A stretch of DNA of 64,000 nt, taken from Azoarcus sp. L1K30. Its GTDB lineage: Bacteria; Pseudomonadota; Gammaproteobacteria; Burkholderiales; Rhodocyclaceae. The notes under the pieces were generated by a model. It had not been told where the DNA came from, searched no databases, and worked only from the letters and a program-made list of their open reading frames with translations. Shown piece after piece: positions 1 through 9,532 of the stretch. Position numbers and translations under genes: made by a program. Positions within the stretch are counted from its first letter, which is position 1. The number at the start of each line of letters is the position of its first letter. The stretch is taken from NCBI RefSeq assembly GCF_018122735.1, contig NZ_JAGRRD010000001.1, forward strand, positions 3,639,190-3,703,189, read 5' to 3'.

Positions 1-348
1 GCCGCCCCGCAATGCGCCGATGGCCGCGTCGATGGCATCTTCGCCACTGATGATGATGACGGCCTCGTCGCGTTCGTGGCGCGTGAGCCAGTCGAGAACA
101 TCGAGGCCGGTGCCGTCGGGCAGTCGGTAGTCGAGGAGGATGAGGTTGTAGCGCTGCCTCTCGAGCGCCGCAATGGCGTCCGCGACCGTGGCCGACTCGT
201 CGAAGCTGCGCCCCTCGCGGGCGAGCGCACGCGGTAGCGTGCGCCGCAGGGAAGCGTCGTCATCTACAACGAGAATACGACAAGCGTCCAGCTCAGGTGC
301 GTTACCTGTGACGCTTGCGTAAAAGGGCTGTTCTCCCGGTATGACCAT
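1..348 (-). CDS. Response regulator, N-terminal part (cut by window edge)
   Basis: Only the first 116 residues are present; the gene runs off the left edge. They form a receiver domain from about residue 24 (ILVVDDDASL, acidic pocket D29-D31), with the phosphoacceptor Asp at residue 73 in NLILLDYRLPDG. The ATG at 346-348 is preceded by a GGGAG ribosome binding site six bases upstream. It lies 51 bases downstream of the HDOD histidine kinase on the same strand, so the two are probably cotranscribed and may be cognate partners. The output domain lies outside the window and cannot be named. Confidence 0.85.
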   Translation of the reverse strand, partial: MVIPGEQPFYASVTGNAPELDACRILVVDDDASLRRTLPRALAREGRSFDESATVADAIAALERQRYNLILLDYRLPDGTGLDVLDWLTRHERDEAVIIISGEDAIDAAIGALRGG

Positions 349-399
349 GCGCTCCCGGATGCGGTATCCCGCTTTAGCACTTTAAGGATAATGCAACAG

Positions 400-2385
400 T
401 CAGACGGATTGTTCCAGTGGTATGAATATCTGGAAGCTGGTTCCACTGCCGGATTGGCTTCTGCACAGTATGGACGCATTCCATTTCGCGAGGATTTCGC
501 GCACGATCGACAAGCCCATGCCCTGATGCTGCCCGCCCTTGTGGCTGCTGCCGGACTGGAACAGGTTGGCGGCACGTTCGGGGGGCAGGCCGGGGCCATT
601 GTCTATCAGTCGCAACTCTGCGCAGCTGCGGCCGTCGGCGATGATCTGCCCGGCGTACGACAGCGACAGGCGGCTGCCCGGTTGCAGCGCCTCGGATGCG
701 TTGCGCATCAGGTTGAGCAGCACCTGCTTGAGTGCCGAAGCCGGCATCGCGACCCGGGGCGAGCCCGACACGGCGCGCAGCTCGAACTGGATGTCACGCT
801 GGGTGAACAGGCTTTCCGCGTAGAGTGCACGCATCTCGTGAAGAATATCTACTACGCGACAGGTCGGTGCTTCGGCCGACTCCAGCGGAAGGTTGCCTGC
901 CGACCGAAGCAGATTGTCGATGCGATCGAGCTCGGCGTTGAGCATGCCCATGTCGTCCTGCAGGGAGCTGTCGTCAGCATGGCTTTGCACCAGCAGGCTG
1001 AGTCGACTCTTGATGACCGTCAACGGGTTCGTGGCTTCATGCGCGATGCGGCGTACATGCTCCCGGAAACGGGCATGAAGCTCGGCTTCGCGGGCGGCGA
1101 ATGCGGCATGCTGGCGTTGGGTGGAGAGGATGGTGCGGGTGGCGGCAGAGAGCAGTTCGACCATCAACCAGCGTGTCGCTCCATCCAGCGCGTCTTCGTG
1201 CGATTGACCGATGATCGCGACGGCCCTCAGTGGGCCGAGTTGAAGCGGCAGGCAGATGAAGCCCCTGTGTCCCAGCCAGCGCACCACATGCCAGTCCGCC
1301 ATGCTGCGCCCGGGCGCATTGGCGTTGGGAAAACAGGAGGTTGGTGTTTCACTGCGCAATGCAAGCGAGATGCAGCTCGCTTCGTCGTCCTCTCTCAGCG
1401 CAAGCTCCTCGAGCCACGCCTGGGCCGTATCCGGCAAGACCTTCAGCAGCGGCAGCAGCCGGCCGTCGTCGCTCGGCACCAGCACGATCGGTAGTGCGCA
1501 GTGACCGAGCAGCGCGCTGCCGATGCTTAGCCGCACCCCTGCGCGTTCGACATCGAGATCGGAGAACGCGGCCACGATCAGGCCATGCAGTGCGGCTGCC
1601 CGGAAGGGCTCGTCCTGCAACAATGCGGGCAGGCCGCCTTGCGTCGCGAGCGCGTTTGCGGCGGGCGCGGGTGGCGGGTAGGCGGCATGACCTGCAACGA
1701 TGTAGCCGACATCCGAGCGCAGGCTTACGAGGCTGCTTGTCGCCAGCCCGGTCAGTGAGGAGATCTGGTTGATTCGGTTTTCCCAGCCGTCGGCCGCGAG
1801 CATTCTGGCCGCCACCAAGATGCCGACGAGCGGGTGGGCGCCCCGAACCTGCTCGTCCAGCAGGCCACATAACTCGAGCGCGTCGGCGAGGGTGCCGGGA
1901 AACCCGCAGTTCCGTACGAGACGTGCCAGGTGTTGGCGGGGATTGTCCGCCGCGAGGGGGGGGCTGCCAGCGTCGGAAGTACGTCGGATGTCGAACAGCC
2001 CGTACCACAGGCCACCCAGGTAGGCTTCGTCCGGCCTCGGGTAGTGTGACTCCAGCGCAAGATGCAAGGCACATTCGGCCACGACCAGCGCCTGTTGGCC
2101 CTGGCTTCCCTGATCCGCGGCGGGCTGGCTCAGAAACCAGGCCCGCAGGAGGTCGGCCCCCAGATTTTCCAGCCGATGCCTCAGGATGACGTTCAGACCC
2201 GTCTCGAGTTCGCCGCGCGCCAGTGGGGCCGACGCGAGCAGCAGCAGACACAGCGCCGGATCGCGCGCCGCCACCAGCGCAACCTCCGGCCAGTTCGGCG
2301 AACTGGCTGCAAGCAGGCGCAACACCGTCGCGCCGCTCTCTGGCAGCGGTGTGAGCTGGGTGCAGCTGGACGGGGCAAGGGTCAT
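400..2385 (-). CDS. HDOD-domain sensor histidine kinase
   Basis: Soluble 661-residue kinase with no membrane segment. Residues about 12-215 read as an HDOD domain (LPESGATVLRLL, then an RDPALCLLLLA helix), and about 245-420 look like a GAF-type sensor segment. The kinase core has its phosphoacceptor His at 449 (AHEATNPLTVIKS), an N box (NLMRNASEAL) and G boxes (DNGPGLP, GMGLSIVREIL) ending near residue 655. The downstream receiver protein is the likely partner. The HDOD fusion suggests a link to c-di-GMP-type or stress signalling, but the input is unknown. The assignment as a kinase is firm; the pathway is not. Confidence 0.85.
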   Translation of the reverse strand: MTLAPSSCTQLTPLPESGATVLRLLAASSPNWPEVALVAARDPALCLLLLASAPLARGELETGLNVILRHRLENLGADLLRAWFLSQPAADQGSQGQQALVVAECALHLALESHYPRPDEAYLGGLWYGLFDIRRTSDAGSPPLAADNPRQHLARLVRNCGFPGTLADALELCGLLDEQVRGAHPLVGILVAARMLAADGWENRINQISSLTGLATSSLVSLRSDVGYIVAGHAAYPPPAPAANALATQGGLPALLQDEPFRAAALHGLIVAAFSDLDVERAGVRLSIGSALLGHCALPIVLVPSDDGRLLPLLKVLPDTAQAWLEELALREDDEASCISLALRSETPTSCFPNANAPGRSMADWHVVRWLGHRGFICLPLQLGPLRAVAIIGQSHEDALDGATRWLMVELLSAATRTILSTQRQHAAFAAREAELHARFREHVRRIAHEATNPLTVIKSRLSLLVQSHADDSSLQDDMGMLNAELDRIDNLLRSAGNLPLESAEAPTCRVVDILHEMRALYAESLFTQRDIQFELRAVSGSPRVAMPASALKQVLLNLMRNASEALQPGSRLSLSYAGQIIADGRSCAELRLIDNGPGLPPERAANLFQSGSSHKGGQHQGMGLSIVREILAKWNASILCRSQSGSGTSFQIFIPLEQSV

Positions 2386-2467
2386 GAATACGGGCGCGGC
2401 AGTTTGTCGACGCGACGCATTCTATATGCCTGTATGTGGTTCAACTGTGAACGAATGCGCGTTCGCC

Positions 2468-3604
2468 TCAGGCTTGCATGCTGTCGGCGAAGCCGAGCGC
2501 AATCAACTGGGCCCGATTGATCTGTTCGGACGACAGGTGAAGCTCTGCTGCCGCATTGGCGAGTTTGGCGCAATCGAAATTCTCGCAGTGCTTCGCAAGG
2601 GCGAGAAAGGGGGCGAAGTCGCCCTGGTCGTAGAGCAGGGCATCGGACACCGATGCCGGCAAGTGCATCTCTTCGAGCAGGGTCTGCATTGAGGTGCCGA
2701 GCAGCAGGTGCAGCAACGAGAATGCCCCGGTGATGAAGAGGTTGTCGCGTTCCGACTTGTCGAAAAAACCGCTGCCGATCTCCTCCATCAGCCGTCCGCG
2801 GGCGATCGCCGTCTGCATCATTGCCGGCGCGCCCGGGTCACGGCTCGCGGTGACCAGCAGCAGCGACAGCCACTTGTTCAGATTGGAGTAGCCAAGGATG
2901 CTGACCGCATGGCGAAAGGACTGAATCTCGCACATCAGCCCGAAGCCGGCCGAATTGATATAGCGCAGCAGCTTGTAGGAGAGCGCGACATCCTGCTTGA
3001 GGACGGCTTCGATGTCGCGGATTTCGCCATTGTTGCGCACCAGATTCAACAGTCGCACGATCTGGGCGTGGCCGGGGGTGAGCTCCTTGGCAGGCGCATT
3101 GCCTTGCAGAAAGAACCAGCCCGAGGCACCGTCGTAACCGGCACCGACGGCCTGCCGAAAGGCGGCGATATCCTTCAAGCCCCAGGCCATGCTGAGCCCG
3201 GGCGCGCCAACGGGGGCGGGATGCTTGCGCGCATCCATGAGCACGAAACGCCAGTCGATGCCGGGCGGAAGGGCAATGCCCTGGGTAAACCAGGTCAGGC
3301 AGACACTGACGCCTGCTGCCTGCAGCTGGGGCAATAGTGCCAGCGTCTGCGGGTGGGCCAGCGCTTGTGCCGGGATCTCGATCAGGGTGTTGGGGGGCAC
3401 CGCCCAATCCATGACGGCGGGGGTGGGGACGAGGCGTCCCAGGCTGACGAACACGGGGTGATGTGTGGGCCAGAACTCCTGCAGACCGTTCAGAGTATCG
3501 ACGACTTCGCCGATGTTCGGTCCGTTCGCGATCAGGCGATTGGCGGTGATCGCGCGGTTCTTATTGACCACGGGCTCGCGGGTGATGAAGGTGGTCTGGC
3601 TCAT
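2468..3604 (-). CDS. EAL-like/HDOD signalling protein (YuxH type)
   Basis: 378 residues in two parts. The N-terminal 170 residues resemble a degenerate EAL domain: predicted barrel strands are visible (HHPVFVSLGRLVP, WRFVLMDARK), but no EAL or DDFG-type catalytic motif is seen, so phosphodiesterase activity is unlikely. Residues about 180-375 are an HDOD domain (EIRDIEAVLKQDVALSYKL, YINSAGFG, SILGYSNLNKWLSLLL). This matches the YuxH-like family, whose members are usually regulatory. It lies 82 bases upstream of the HDOD kinase on the same strand, putting two HDOD proteins side by side. Confidence 0.8.
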   Translation of the reverse strand: MSQTTFITREPVVNKNRAITANRLIANGPNIGEVVDTLNGLQEFWPTHHPVFVSLGRLVPTPAVMDWAVPPNTLIEIPAQALAHPQTLALLPQLQAAGVSVCLTWFTQGIALPPGIDWRFVLMDARKHPAPVGAPGLSMAWGLKDIAAFRQAVGAGYDGASGWFFLQGNAPAKELTPGHAQIVRLLNLVRNNGEIRDIEAVLKQDVALSYKLLRYINSAGFGLMCEIQSFRHAVSILGYSNLNKWLSLLLVTASRDPGAPAMMQTAIARGRLMEEIGSGFFDKSERDNLFITGAFSLLHLLLGTSMQTLLEEMHLPASVSDALLYDQGDFAPFLALAKHCENFDCAKLANAAAELHLSSEQINRAQLIALGFADSMQA

Positions 3605-3613
3605 TGTCCTGGC

Positions 3614-4636
3614 TCAGCAGTTCTGTGTGGCAAAGGTGAACGCGTCGGCAAAGAAGGCATCTTCGGCAAGGCCACGCTCCCGGGTGAAGCTGTTGCGAGC
3701 TGCGTCGATCATGGGTGGTGCGCCGCAGGCATAGACTTCATGCCCCGAGAGGTCGGCGAAGTCGGCCAGTACCGCTTCGTGCACCAGACCGCGGCGCCCG
3801 CGCCAGCCGTCATCGGGCAGGCCGTCGGAGATCACCGGAACATAGTGGAATGCGGGCAACGTCTTTGTCCAGCCCTGCGCCAGATCGTCCATGTAGAGTC
3901 CGTCGGAGTGGCGCGCACCCCAGTAGAGTGTGATCGGGCGCGTCATGCCAGTATTGATCGCGTGTTCGATCATGCCCTTGATAGGGGCAAAACCGGTACC
4001 GCCTGCCACCATCACGATGGGACGATTACTGTCCTCGCGCAGCCAGAAGCTGCCCAATGGGCCTTCGAAGCGCAGGATGTCGCGCTCTTTCATCGTGCTG
4101 AACACCTGGCTTGTGAAACGGCCGCCGTCAATCAATCGCACATGCAGCTCGAGATGGGTGTTGTCCTGCGGTGCGTTGGCAATCGAAAAGCTGCGGCGCT
4201 GGCCGTCACCGAGCAGGATGTCGATGTATTGGCCGGCATTGAAGCGAAAAGGTTCGCTGGCCGGTAGCTTGAGTTCGAGGATGATGACGTCGTCTGCCGC
4301 GCGCACGAGCTTCTGAACTCGGCACGGCAGCTTCTTGACGGGGATGTCGCCTGCCCGGCTGACATTGCGTGCTTCGAGCACCAGGCTCGAGCGCGGTCTG
4401 GAGCGGCAGAACAGGGCGTAGCCCGCTTCGCGTTCGGCCTCTGTCAGCGCGCCGGGAGAGTACGCATCGATGTGGATCTCGCCGCTGACGACGCGGCCTT
4501 TGCACGCGCCGCACGCACCGTCCTTGCAGCTGTAGGGCAGCAGCAGGCCGGCCTCGAGTGCGGCCTCGAGGATGGTCTGGTCGTCGTCGGCGGTAAAGGT
4601 CTGGCCACCGGGTTGGAGCGAAATCGGATACGGCAT
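3614..4636 (-). CDS. 2Fe-2S ferredoxin / FAD-NAD(P) reductase (CDP-6-deoxy-delta-3,4-glucoseen reductase-like)
   Basis: 340-residue electron-transfer flavoprotein. An N-terminal plant-type ferredoxin domain carries YSCKDGACGACKGRV (C-x4-C-x2-C) and a distal Cys in YALFCRSRP. An FAD domain follows (RRSFSIANAP) and then a nucleotide-binding domain (MVAGGTGFAPIKG). This is the architecture of the AscD/RfbI family and of oxygenase reductases. The ATG at 4636 is preferred because it begins at the ferredoxin domain; longer readings add low-complexity sequence and run antisense into the divergent SDR gene. Only 21 bases separate the two divergent starts. The partner oxygenase or dehydratase is not in the window, so the substrate is unknown. 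Confidence 0.85.
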   Translation of the reverse strand: MPYPISLQPGGQTFTADDDQTILEAALEAGLLLPYSCKDGACGACKGRVVSGEIHIDAYSPGALTEAEREAGYALFCRSRPRSSLVLEARNVSRAGDIPVKKLPCRVQKLVRAADDVIILELKLPASEPFRFNAGQYIDILLGDGQRRSFSIANAPQDNTHLELHVRLIDGGRFTSQVFSTMKERDILRFEGPLGSFWLREDSNRPIVMVAGGTGFAPIKGMIEHAINTGMTRPITLYWGARHSDGLYMDDLAQGWTKTLPAFHYVPVISDGLPDDGWRGRRGLVHEAVLADFADLSGHEVYACGAPPMIDAARNSFTRERGLAEDAFFADAFTFATQNC

Positions 4637-4657
4637 GGAGCGTGAGATAATCGGCTG

Positions 4658-5575
4658 ATGAAAAGAATTCTTGTCGTCGGATGCGGCGATGTTGCGCAGC
4701 GTGCGATTCCCTGGCTGGTACGGCGGTTCCGCGTGTTTGCCCTTGTCCGCCGTCCGGAGGCGGCCGACGTGCTGCGCCGGCTCGGTGCCGTGCCGCTGAT
4801 GGCCGACCTCGATGATCGCCGCAGTCTGGCGCGGCTCGCCGGCATTGCCGACGCCGTGCTGCATTTTGCCCCTCCACCGGCGCAGGGCAGAACGGATACC
4901 CGCACCCGTCATCTCATCGCCGCGCTAGCAAGCCGGCCGAGTCTACCACAGCACCTGATATACATAAGCACGACAGGGGTTTACGGCGACTGTGGCGGCG
5001 CTATTGTAGATGAGACCCGACCGTGCCGTCCGCTCACCCCGCGCGCGGCGCGGCGCGTCGATGCCGAGCATCAGCTGCGAGAATTCGGGCGTCGGCGCGG
5101 CGTGGCGGTGTGCATCCTGCGGGCGCCCGGCATCTACGCAGCGGACCGCCTGCCACTGGCACGAATTCGCCGTGGCGACCCGGTGCTGAGCGCGGCAGAT
5201 GATGTACACACCAACCATATTCATGCCGATGATCTGGCACGCCTGGCCGTACTGGCGCTGACCCGCGGGCGCGGTGGCAGGGCCTACAACGCCGTCGACG
5301 ATACGACGCTGCGGATGGGCGATTATTTCGATGCCGTCGCCGACGCCTTCGGCCTGACGCGTCCGCCCCGCATGAGCCGGACGGAGATTGCGCAGGTGCT
5401 GCCTGCCATGACCTTGTCGTTCATGTCCGAATCACGGCGAATGGACAATCGTCGGATAAGTCGGGAACTGCGCGTGCGCTTGCGCTATCCGACGGTAGGC
5501 GCGGGCCTGCTGGCGGCGCAAGGCGCGCACACCCTGGATCAAACCCACCTGACCGATGCACCGGAGTCGTCCTGA
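4658..5575 (+). CDS. NAD(P)-dependent SDR-family oxidoreductase
   Basis: 305 residues of extended/atypical SDR type (YeeZ-like). The nucleotide-binding motif VVGCGDVAQRA is at the very N-terminus, an Arg follows strand 2 (VRRPEAA), and strand 5 leads into YISTTGVYGDCGG. A late NHIHADDLARL segment is typical of sugar-nucleotide epimerase-like proteins. The substrate cannot be read from the sequence. The stop overlaps the hemJ start (TGATG at 5573-5577), indicating translational coupling. Confidence 0.8.
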   Translation: MKRILVVGCGDVAQRAIPWLVRRFRVFALVRRPEAADVLRRLGAVPLMADLDDRRSLARLAGIADAVLHFAPPPAQGRTDTRTRHLIAALASRPSLPQHLIYISTTGVYGDCGGAIVDETRPCRPLTPRAARRVDAEHQLREFGRRRGVAVCILRAPGIYAADRLPLARIRRGDPVLSAADDVHTNHIHADDLARLAVLALTRGRGGRAYNAVDDTTLRMGDYFDAVADAFGLTRPPRMSRTEIAQVLPAMTLSFMSESRRMDNRRISRELRVRLRYPTVGAGLLAAQGAHTLDQTHLTDAPESS

Positions 5576-5985
5576 TGCTCATCCTGAAGGCATTGCATAT
5601 CATTTTCGTCACGAGCTGGTTCGCCGGGCTGTTCTATCTGCCGCGGCTGTTCGTCAATCACGCCATGGTGAACGATCCGGCCACGCTCGAACGCCTGGTG
5701 TTGATGGAACACAAGCTCTATCGCTTCATGACCCCGCTCGGCATCCTCGCGGTGGGTCTTGGCCTGTGGCTCTGGTTCGGATACGGTTTTGCCGGCGGCT
5801 GGTTGCACGTCAAGACGACACTGGTCGTCGGACTCATTGCCTATCATCTCTATTGCGGTCGCCTGATGCGTGATTTTGCAGCCGGGCGCAATACCAGGAG
5901 CCATGTCTGGTACCGTTTCTTCAACGAAATTCCGGTGCTGGTATTGGTGGTTGTGGTCTTTCTGGTGGTGCTGAAACCCTTCTGA
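5575..5985 (+). CDS. hemJ: Protoporphyrinogen IX oxidase HemJ (CopD/UPF0093 family)
   Basis: 136-residue membrane protein with four hydrophobic segments. The N-terminal signature LKALHIIFVTSWFAGLFYLPR contains the conserved His of helix 1, and the HVKTTLVVG segment carries the conserved Lys of helix 3; both are associated with haem binding and activity in HemJ. It would catalyse the penultimate oxidation of haem synthesis in the inner membrane. Length matches the family. It is coupled to the upstream SDR gene. A generic CopD-like protein is the alternative. Confidence 0.82.
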   Translation: MLILKALHIIFVTSWFAGLFYLPRLFVNHAMVNDPATLERLVLMEHKLYRFMTPLGILAVGLGLWLWFGYGFAGGWLHVKTTLVVGLIAYHLYCGRLMRDFAAGRNTRSHVWYRFFNEIPVLVLVVVVFLVVLKPF

Positions 5986-6018
5986 GGGCAAGCGCCACAA
6001 CGGGTTCGAGGAGACGGG

Positions 6019-7431
6019 ATGCAGCGTGAGACTGCCTTGCCAGCCACAGAGGCGGCCGATGCCGGTGCCTTCGGGTGGCACGCACATTCGGTGCTGATCG
6101 TGGATGACGAAGAGGGCATGCGCCACTTCCTCGAGCGCACGCTCAAGCGCCGCTGCGGCATGGTTGAGGCGGCTGCAGGGGTCGAAGAGGCGGTGGCCCT
6201 GATGGCGCGGCTGCACTTCGACCTGATCATTCTCGATATTGCCCTGCCGGGCAAATCGGGTATCGAGTGGCTGCACGAGTTGCGCGAGCAGGGTTTTGGC
6301 GGCGATGTGATCCTGATCACCGCGTTTGCTGACATGGAGACCGCGATCGACGCCTTGCGTGGCGGCGCGTCCGACTTCATTCTCAAGCCCTTCCGCATCG
6401 ACCAGATCCTGAATTCCATCAAACGCTGCTTCGAGCGTGCGCATCTTGCGCGCGAGAATTTCGTGCTGCGCAGGGCGCTGGCAGAACACGCGACAGACCT
6501 GGACGGACTGGTCGGACATTCGCCGGCCATCCAGCAACTGAGTGCGATGATCCGCCGCGTCGGGCAGACGCCCAGCACCGTACTGCTGCTGGGCGAGTCG
6601 GGTACCGGCAAGGAGGTCGCCGCGCGCGCGCTGCACCAGACCAGCCCGCGCGCCCAGCGTGCCTTCGTGCCGCTCAATTGCGCGGCAATTTCCTCCGAGC
6701 TGATCGAGAGCGAACTCTTCGGCCACGTCAAGGGCGCCTTTACCGGCGCAAGCGAGAGCCGCAACGGTCTGTTCTATTACGCCCATGGCGGCACCCTGTT
6801 TCTGGACGAGATCAGCGAGCTGCCGCTGCCGATGCAGACCCGGTTGCTGCGGGTGCTCGAAGACCGCAGGCTGCGGCCGGTCGGCGCCGAGCGCGAGATT
6901 CCGGTCGATGTGCGCATCATCGCCGCGTCCAACCGCGATCTTGCGGCCGAGGTTGCTGCCGGAAGATTTCGGCAAGATCTCTACTTCCGCCTCGCCGTGG
7001 TCGATATCCGCATTCCGCCGCTGCGCGAACGGGTCGAGGACATCCCTGACCTGGTGCGTCATTTCATGGGGCTGTTGTCCACCCAGCTTGGCGTGGCACC
7101 GCTACCGATCACACATGGTCTGGTGAACGGACTCGGCGCCTATACATGGCCGGGAAATGTGCGGGAGTTGCGCAATTTCGTCGAGCGCTCGCTCATTCTC
7201 GGTGGCTTCCCTGCGGTCTTGCAGGCGGGCGCCAGTCCGGAGACCGTGGCGGCCGATGACGACAAGTTGCCGCTGGAGGTGGTGGAGAAGCGTCATATCC
7301 TGCGTGTGGTCGAAGCCTGCGGCGGCAACAAATCGGAAGCCGCTCGCTATCTCGGGGTCTCGCGCAAGACGCTGGACAGAAAGTTCGCCGACTGGAGCGA
7401 GGGTTCGCGCTCCTCCGCCACCGAAGCCTGA
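6019..7431 (+). CDS. Sigma-54-dependent response regulator (NtrC family)
   Basis: 470 residues in the classical order: receiver (about 28-142, phosphoacceptor D73 in LIILDIALPGKSG), AAA+ ATPase with Walker A GESGTGKE (from residue 192), the sigma-54-contacting GAFTGA loop at 239-244, Walker B GGTLFLDEIS, and a C-terminal Fis-type helix-turn-helix (about 427-458, GNKSEAARYLGVSRKTLDRK). It would activate RNA polymerase carrying sigma-54. The sensor kinase begins 14 bases downstream and is itself overlapped by mobB, tying this system to molybdenum-cofactor/formate dehydrogenase functions. A sigma-54-like promoter with TGTC/GACA dyads lies at 16260-16375; whether this protein binds there is inference. 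Confidence 0.92.
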   Translation: MQRETALPATEAADAGAFGWHAHSVLIVDDEEGMRHFLERTLKRRCGMVEAAAGVEEAVALMARLHFDLIILDIALPGKSGIEWLHELREQGFGGDVILITAFADMETAIDALRGGASDFILKPFRIDQILNSIKRCFERAHLARENFVLRRALAEHATDLDGLVGHSPAIQQLSAMIRRVGQTPSTVLLLGESGTGKEVAARALHQTSPRAQRAFVPLNCAAISSELIESELFGHVKGAFTGASESRNGLFYYAHGGTLFLDEISELPLPMQTRLLRVLEDRRLRPVGAEREIPVDVRIIAASNRDLAAEVAAGRFRQDLYFRLAVVDIRIPPLRERVEDIPDLVRHFMGLLSTQLGVAPLPITHGLVNGLGAYTWPGNVRELRNFVERSLILGGFPAVLQAGASPETVAADDDKLPLEVVEKRHILRVVEACGGNKSEAARYLGVSRKTLDRKFADWSEGSRSSATEA

Positions 7432-7445
7432 TCCGGCTGCGTGCC

Positions 7446-9530
7446 ATGCGGGTTCCCGCTTTCCTTCAGCCCGTGCTCGCCTATTTCCTCAGCTCGGTTC
7501 GCGCCAAGCTGATGTTCCTGGTACTGGCACCATTGATGCTCGGTTTTCCGATCATGATGGGGCTGACCTGGTACTGGAGCCATAGCTATTACCACAAGCT
7601 CCTCGTATACAAGGTTGGCAGCGATCTGGTGACTGCCCACGAATACTTCGATCGAGTGGTCGACGGCGTCGGCACGCGGGTCGGCGGCCTGGCCGCATCG
7701 CGCCGGCTCGCGCAGGCGCTCGACTCCGGGCAGGTCGACGAATTGCTCAAGACATCGCAGGGCGAGCTGGCGCTCGATTTCATCAACGTGCTCGACGTCA
7801 ATGGTCGCGTGCTGCATTCCACCGGCGCTTTGCCGGTGGGCGCCGCGCGTGGCGAATGGCCGATCGTGGCACGGGCGATCCGCGGCGGGGAGGGCGCGCG
7901 CAGCGTGGTTGAGGTCTTCAGCGCCGATGCGTTGGGCGCAATCTCGCCCACGTTTCGCGACCGTGCCCGCCTGCCCCTGGTGGCGACCCCGCGTGCGGCG
8001 GACGACCCGCGCTCAGTCGAAGATCGCGGCATGGTGATTCAGGCCGCAGAGCCGGTATTCGATGGCAATGGCAATCTTGCCGGCGTGATCGAGGGCGGTG
8101 TGCTGCTCAACGGCAATCTTGGCTTCGTCGATACGATCAACACCATCGTCTACCGGGACGACTCATTGCCGCTCGGGAGCAAGGGTACTGCCACGCTGTT
8201 TCTTGGTGATGTGCGCATCGCGACCAATGTCCGTCTATTCGAGGGCGAGCGCGCGCTCGGCACGCGCGCGTCGGCCGAGGTTCGGGAGCATGTGCTGACG
8301 CAGGGCAGAACCTGGCTGGAGCGGGCTTTCGTGGTCAACGACTGGTATGTGTCTGGCTATGAACCCATCATGGACAGTCGAGGCAATCGCATCGGCATGC
8401 TCTATGTCGGGTTTCTGGAAGCGCCCTTCAGTACCGCGAAGACCTGGGCCCTGTTGGTCATCGCCGGCCTGTTCCTGGTCATCAGTGTCATCGGTGCGGT
8501 GTGGTCGCTGCATTGGGCGCGAAGCATCTTCCGGCCGATCGAACGCATGCACGGCGCCATTGGCCGGATCGAGGGCGGAGACGCCGCGGCGCGGGTCGGG
8601 ATGGTCGACAGTCGCGACGAGCTTGGCCTGCTGGCACGCGAGTTTGATCGCCTGCTCGACGTGCTCGCTCACAAGCGTTATCAGCTCGAGCAACTGGCGG
8701 CCTCACTCGATCTCAAGGTGGAGGAGCGTACCCGCGATCTGGAGGCGGCGAACAGCGAACTGCGTGCCGCCCAACGCCAGCTCCTGATGAGCGAGAAGCT
8801 CGCCGCGATCGGTGAGCTGACTGCCGGCGTGGCGCACGAGATCAGCAACCCGACCGCGGTCATCCAGGGCAATCTCGATCTGCTGCGCGAGGAGCTGGGG
8901 CCAGCGGCGACGCCGGTGTTGAGCGAGATCCGCCTGATCGACGAGCAGGTCAACCGCATCAGGTTGATCGTGACCAAACTGCTGCAATTCGCCCGCCCCG
9001 GCGAGTTCGCGGGTTATGTCGACATGGTTGATCCCGGTGCGGTGATCGCCGACTGCCTGGTGCTGACCCGGCAGCATCTGAGCAGCCGTGGCGTGACGGT
9101 GGAGCAGCATCTGCACACGACGCGCCGGGTGGAGATCAACACCCAGGAACTGCAGCAGGTCTTGATCAATCTGATCGTCAATGCAGTACAGGCCATGCCC
9201 GACGGTGGCGTGTTGACCTTGAGTACGTCGCCGTGGGATGAACATGACATGCCCCGTGGCGTGTGCATCACCGTGCGTGACACCGGACAGGGTATCCGCG
9301 AGGAAGATCTCGCGCGTATATTCGATCCTTTTTTCACCACCAAGAAGACGCAGGGAACGGGCCTCGGGCTGTCGATCAGCTACTCGCTGCTAGAGCGCTA
9401 CGGTGGTCGAATCACCGTTGACAGCACTTATGGCGAGGGGGCCGCATTCACGCTGTGGATTCGCGCCGAGCCGCTGTATCACAACGAACATGCAGAAGCA
9501 GGCCGCAATGGCGGTGGCAGACAGGGATGA
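7446..9530 (+). CDS. Membrane sensor histidine kinase with periplasmic Cache-like domain
   Basis: 694 residues: transmembrane helix 1 (about 20-44), a long periplasmic region (45-330) with the alternating alpha/beta look of a double-Cache sensor (DRVVDGVGTRVGGL, then VIQAAEPVFDGNGNLAG and MLYVGFLEAPF), helix 2 (about 331-353), HAMP (354-407), a short coiled coil, HisKA with His near 462 (AGVAHEISNPTAVIQGN) and an HATPase domain (NLIVNAVQAMPDGG, GTGLGLSISYSLLERYGG). It is the evident partner of the sigma-54 regulator 14 bases upstream. Its stop overlaps the mobB start region (GGATGA at 9525-9530). The ligand is unknown; Cache domains often bind small organic acids. Confidence 0.92.
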   Translation: MRVPAFLQPVLAYFLSSVRAKLMFLVLAPLMLGFPIMMGLTWYWSHSYYHKLLVYKVGSDLVTAHEYFDRVVDGVGTRVGGLAASRRLAQALDSGQVDELLKTSQGELALDFINVLDVNGRVLHSTGALPVGAARGEWPIVARAIRGGEGARSVVEVFSADALGAISPTFRDRARLPLVATPRAADDPRSVEDRGMVIQAAEPVFDGNGNLAGVIEGGVLLNGNLGFVDTINTIVYRDDSLPLGSKGTATLFLGDVRIATNVRLFEGERALGTRASAEVREHVLTQGRTWLERAFVVNDWYVSGYEPIMDSRGNRIGMLYVGFLEAPFSTAKTWALLVIAGLFLVISVIGAVWSLHWARSIFRPIERMHGAIGRIEGGDAAARVGMVDSRDELGLLAREFDRLLDVLAHKRYQLEQLAASLDLKVEERTRDLEAANSELRAAQRQLLMSEKLAAIGELTAGVAHEISNPTAVIQGNLDLLREELGPAATPVLSEIRLIDEQVNRIRLIVTKLLQFARPGEFAGYVDMVDPGAVIADCLVLTRQHLSSRGVTVEQHLHTTRRVEINTQELQQVLINLIVNAVQAMPDGGVLTLSTSPWDEHDMPRGVCITVRDTGQGIREEDLARIFDPFFTTKKTQGTGLGLSISYSLLERYGGRITVDSTYGEGAAFTLWIRAEPLYHNEHAEAGRNGGGRQG

Positions 9531-9532
9531 AT

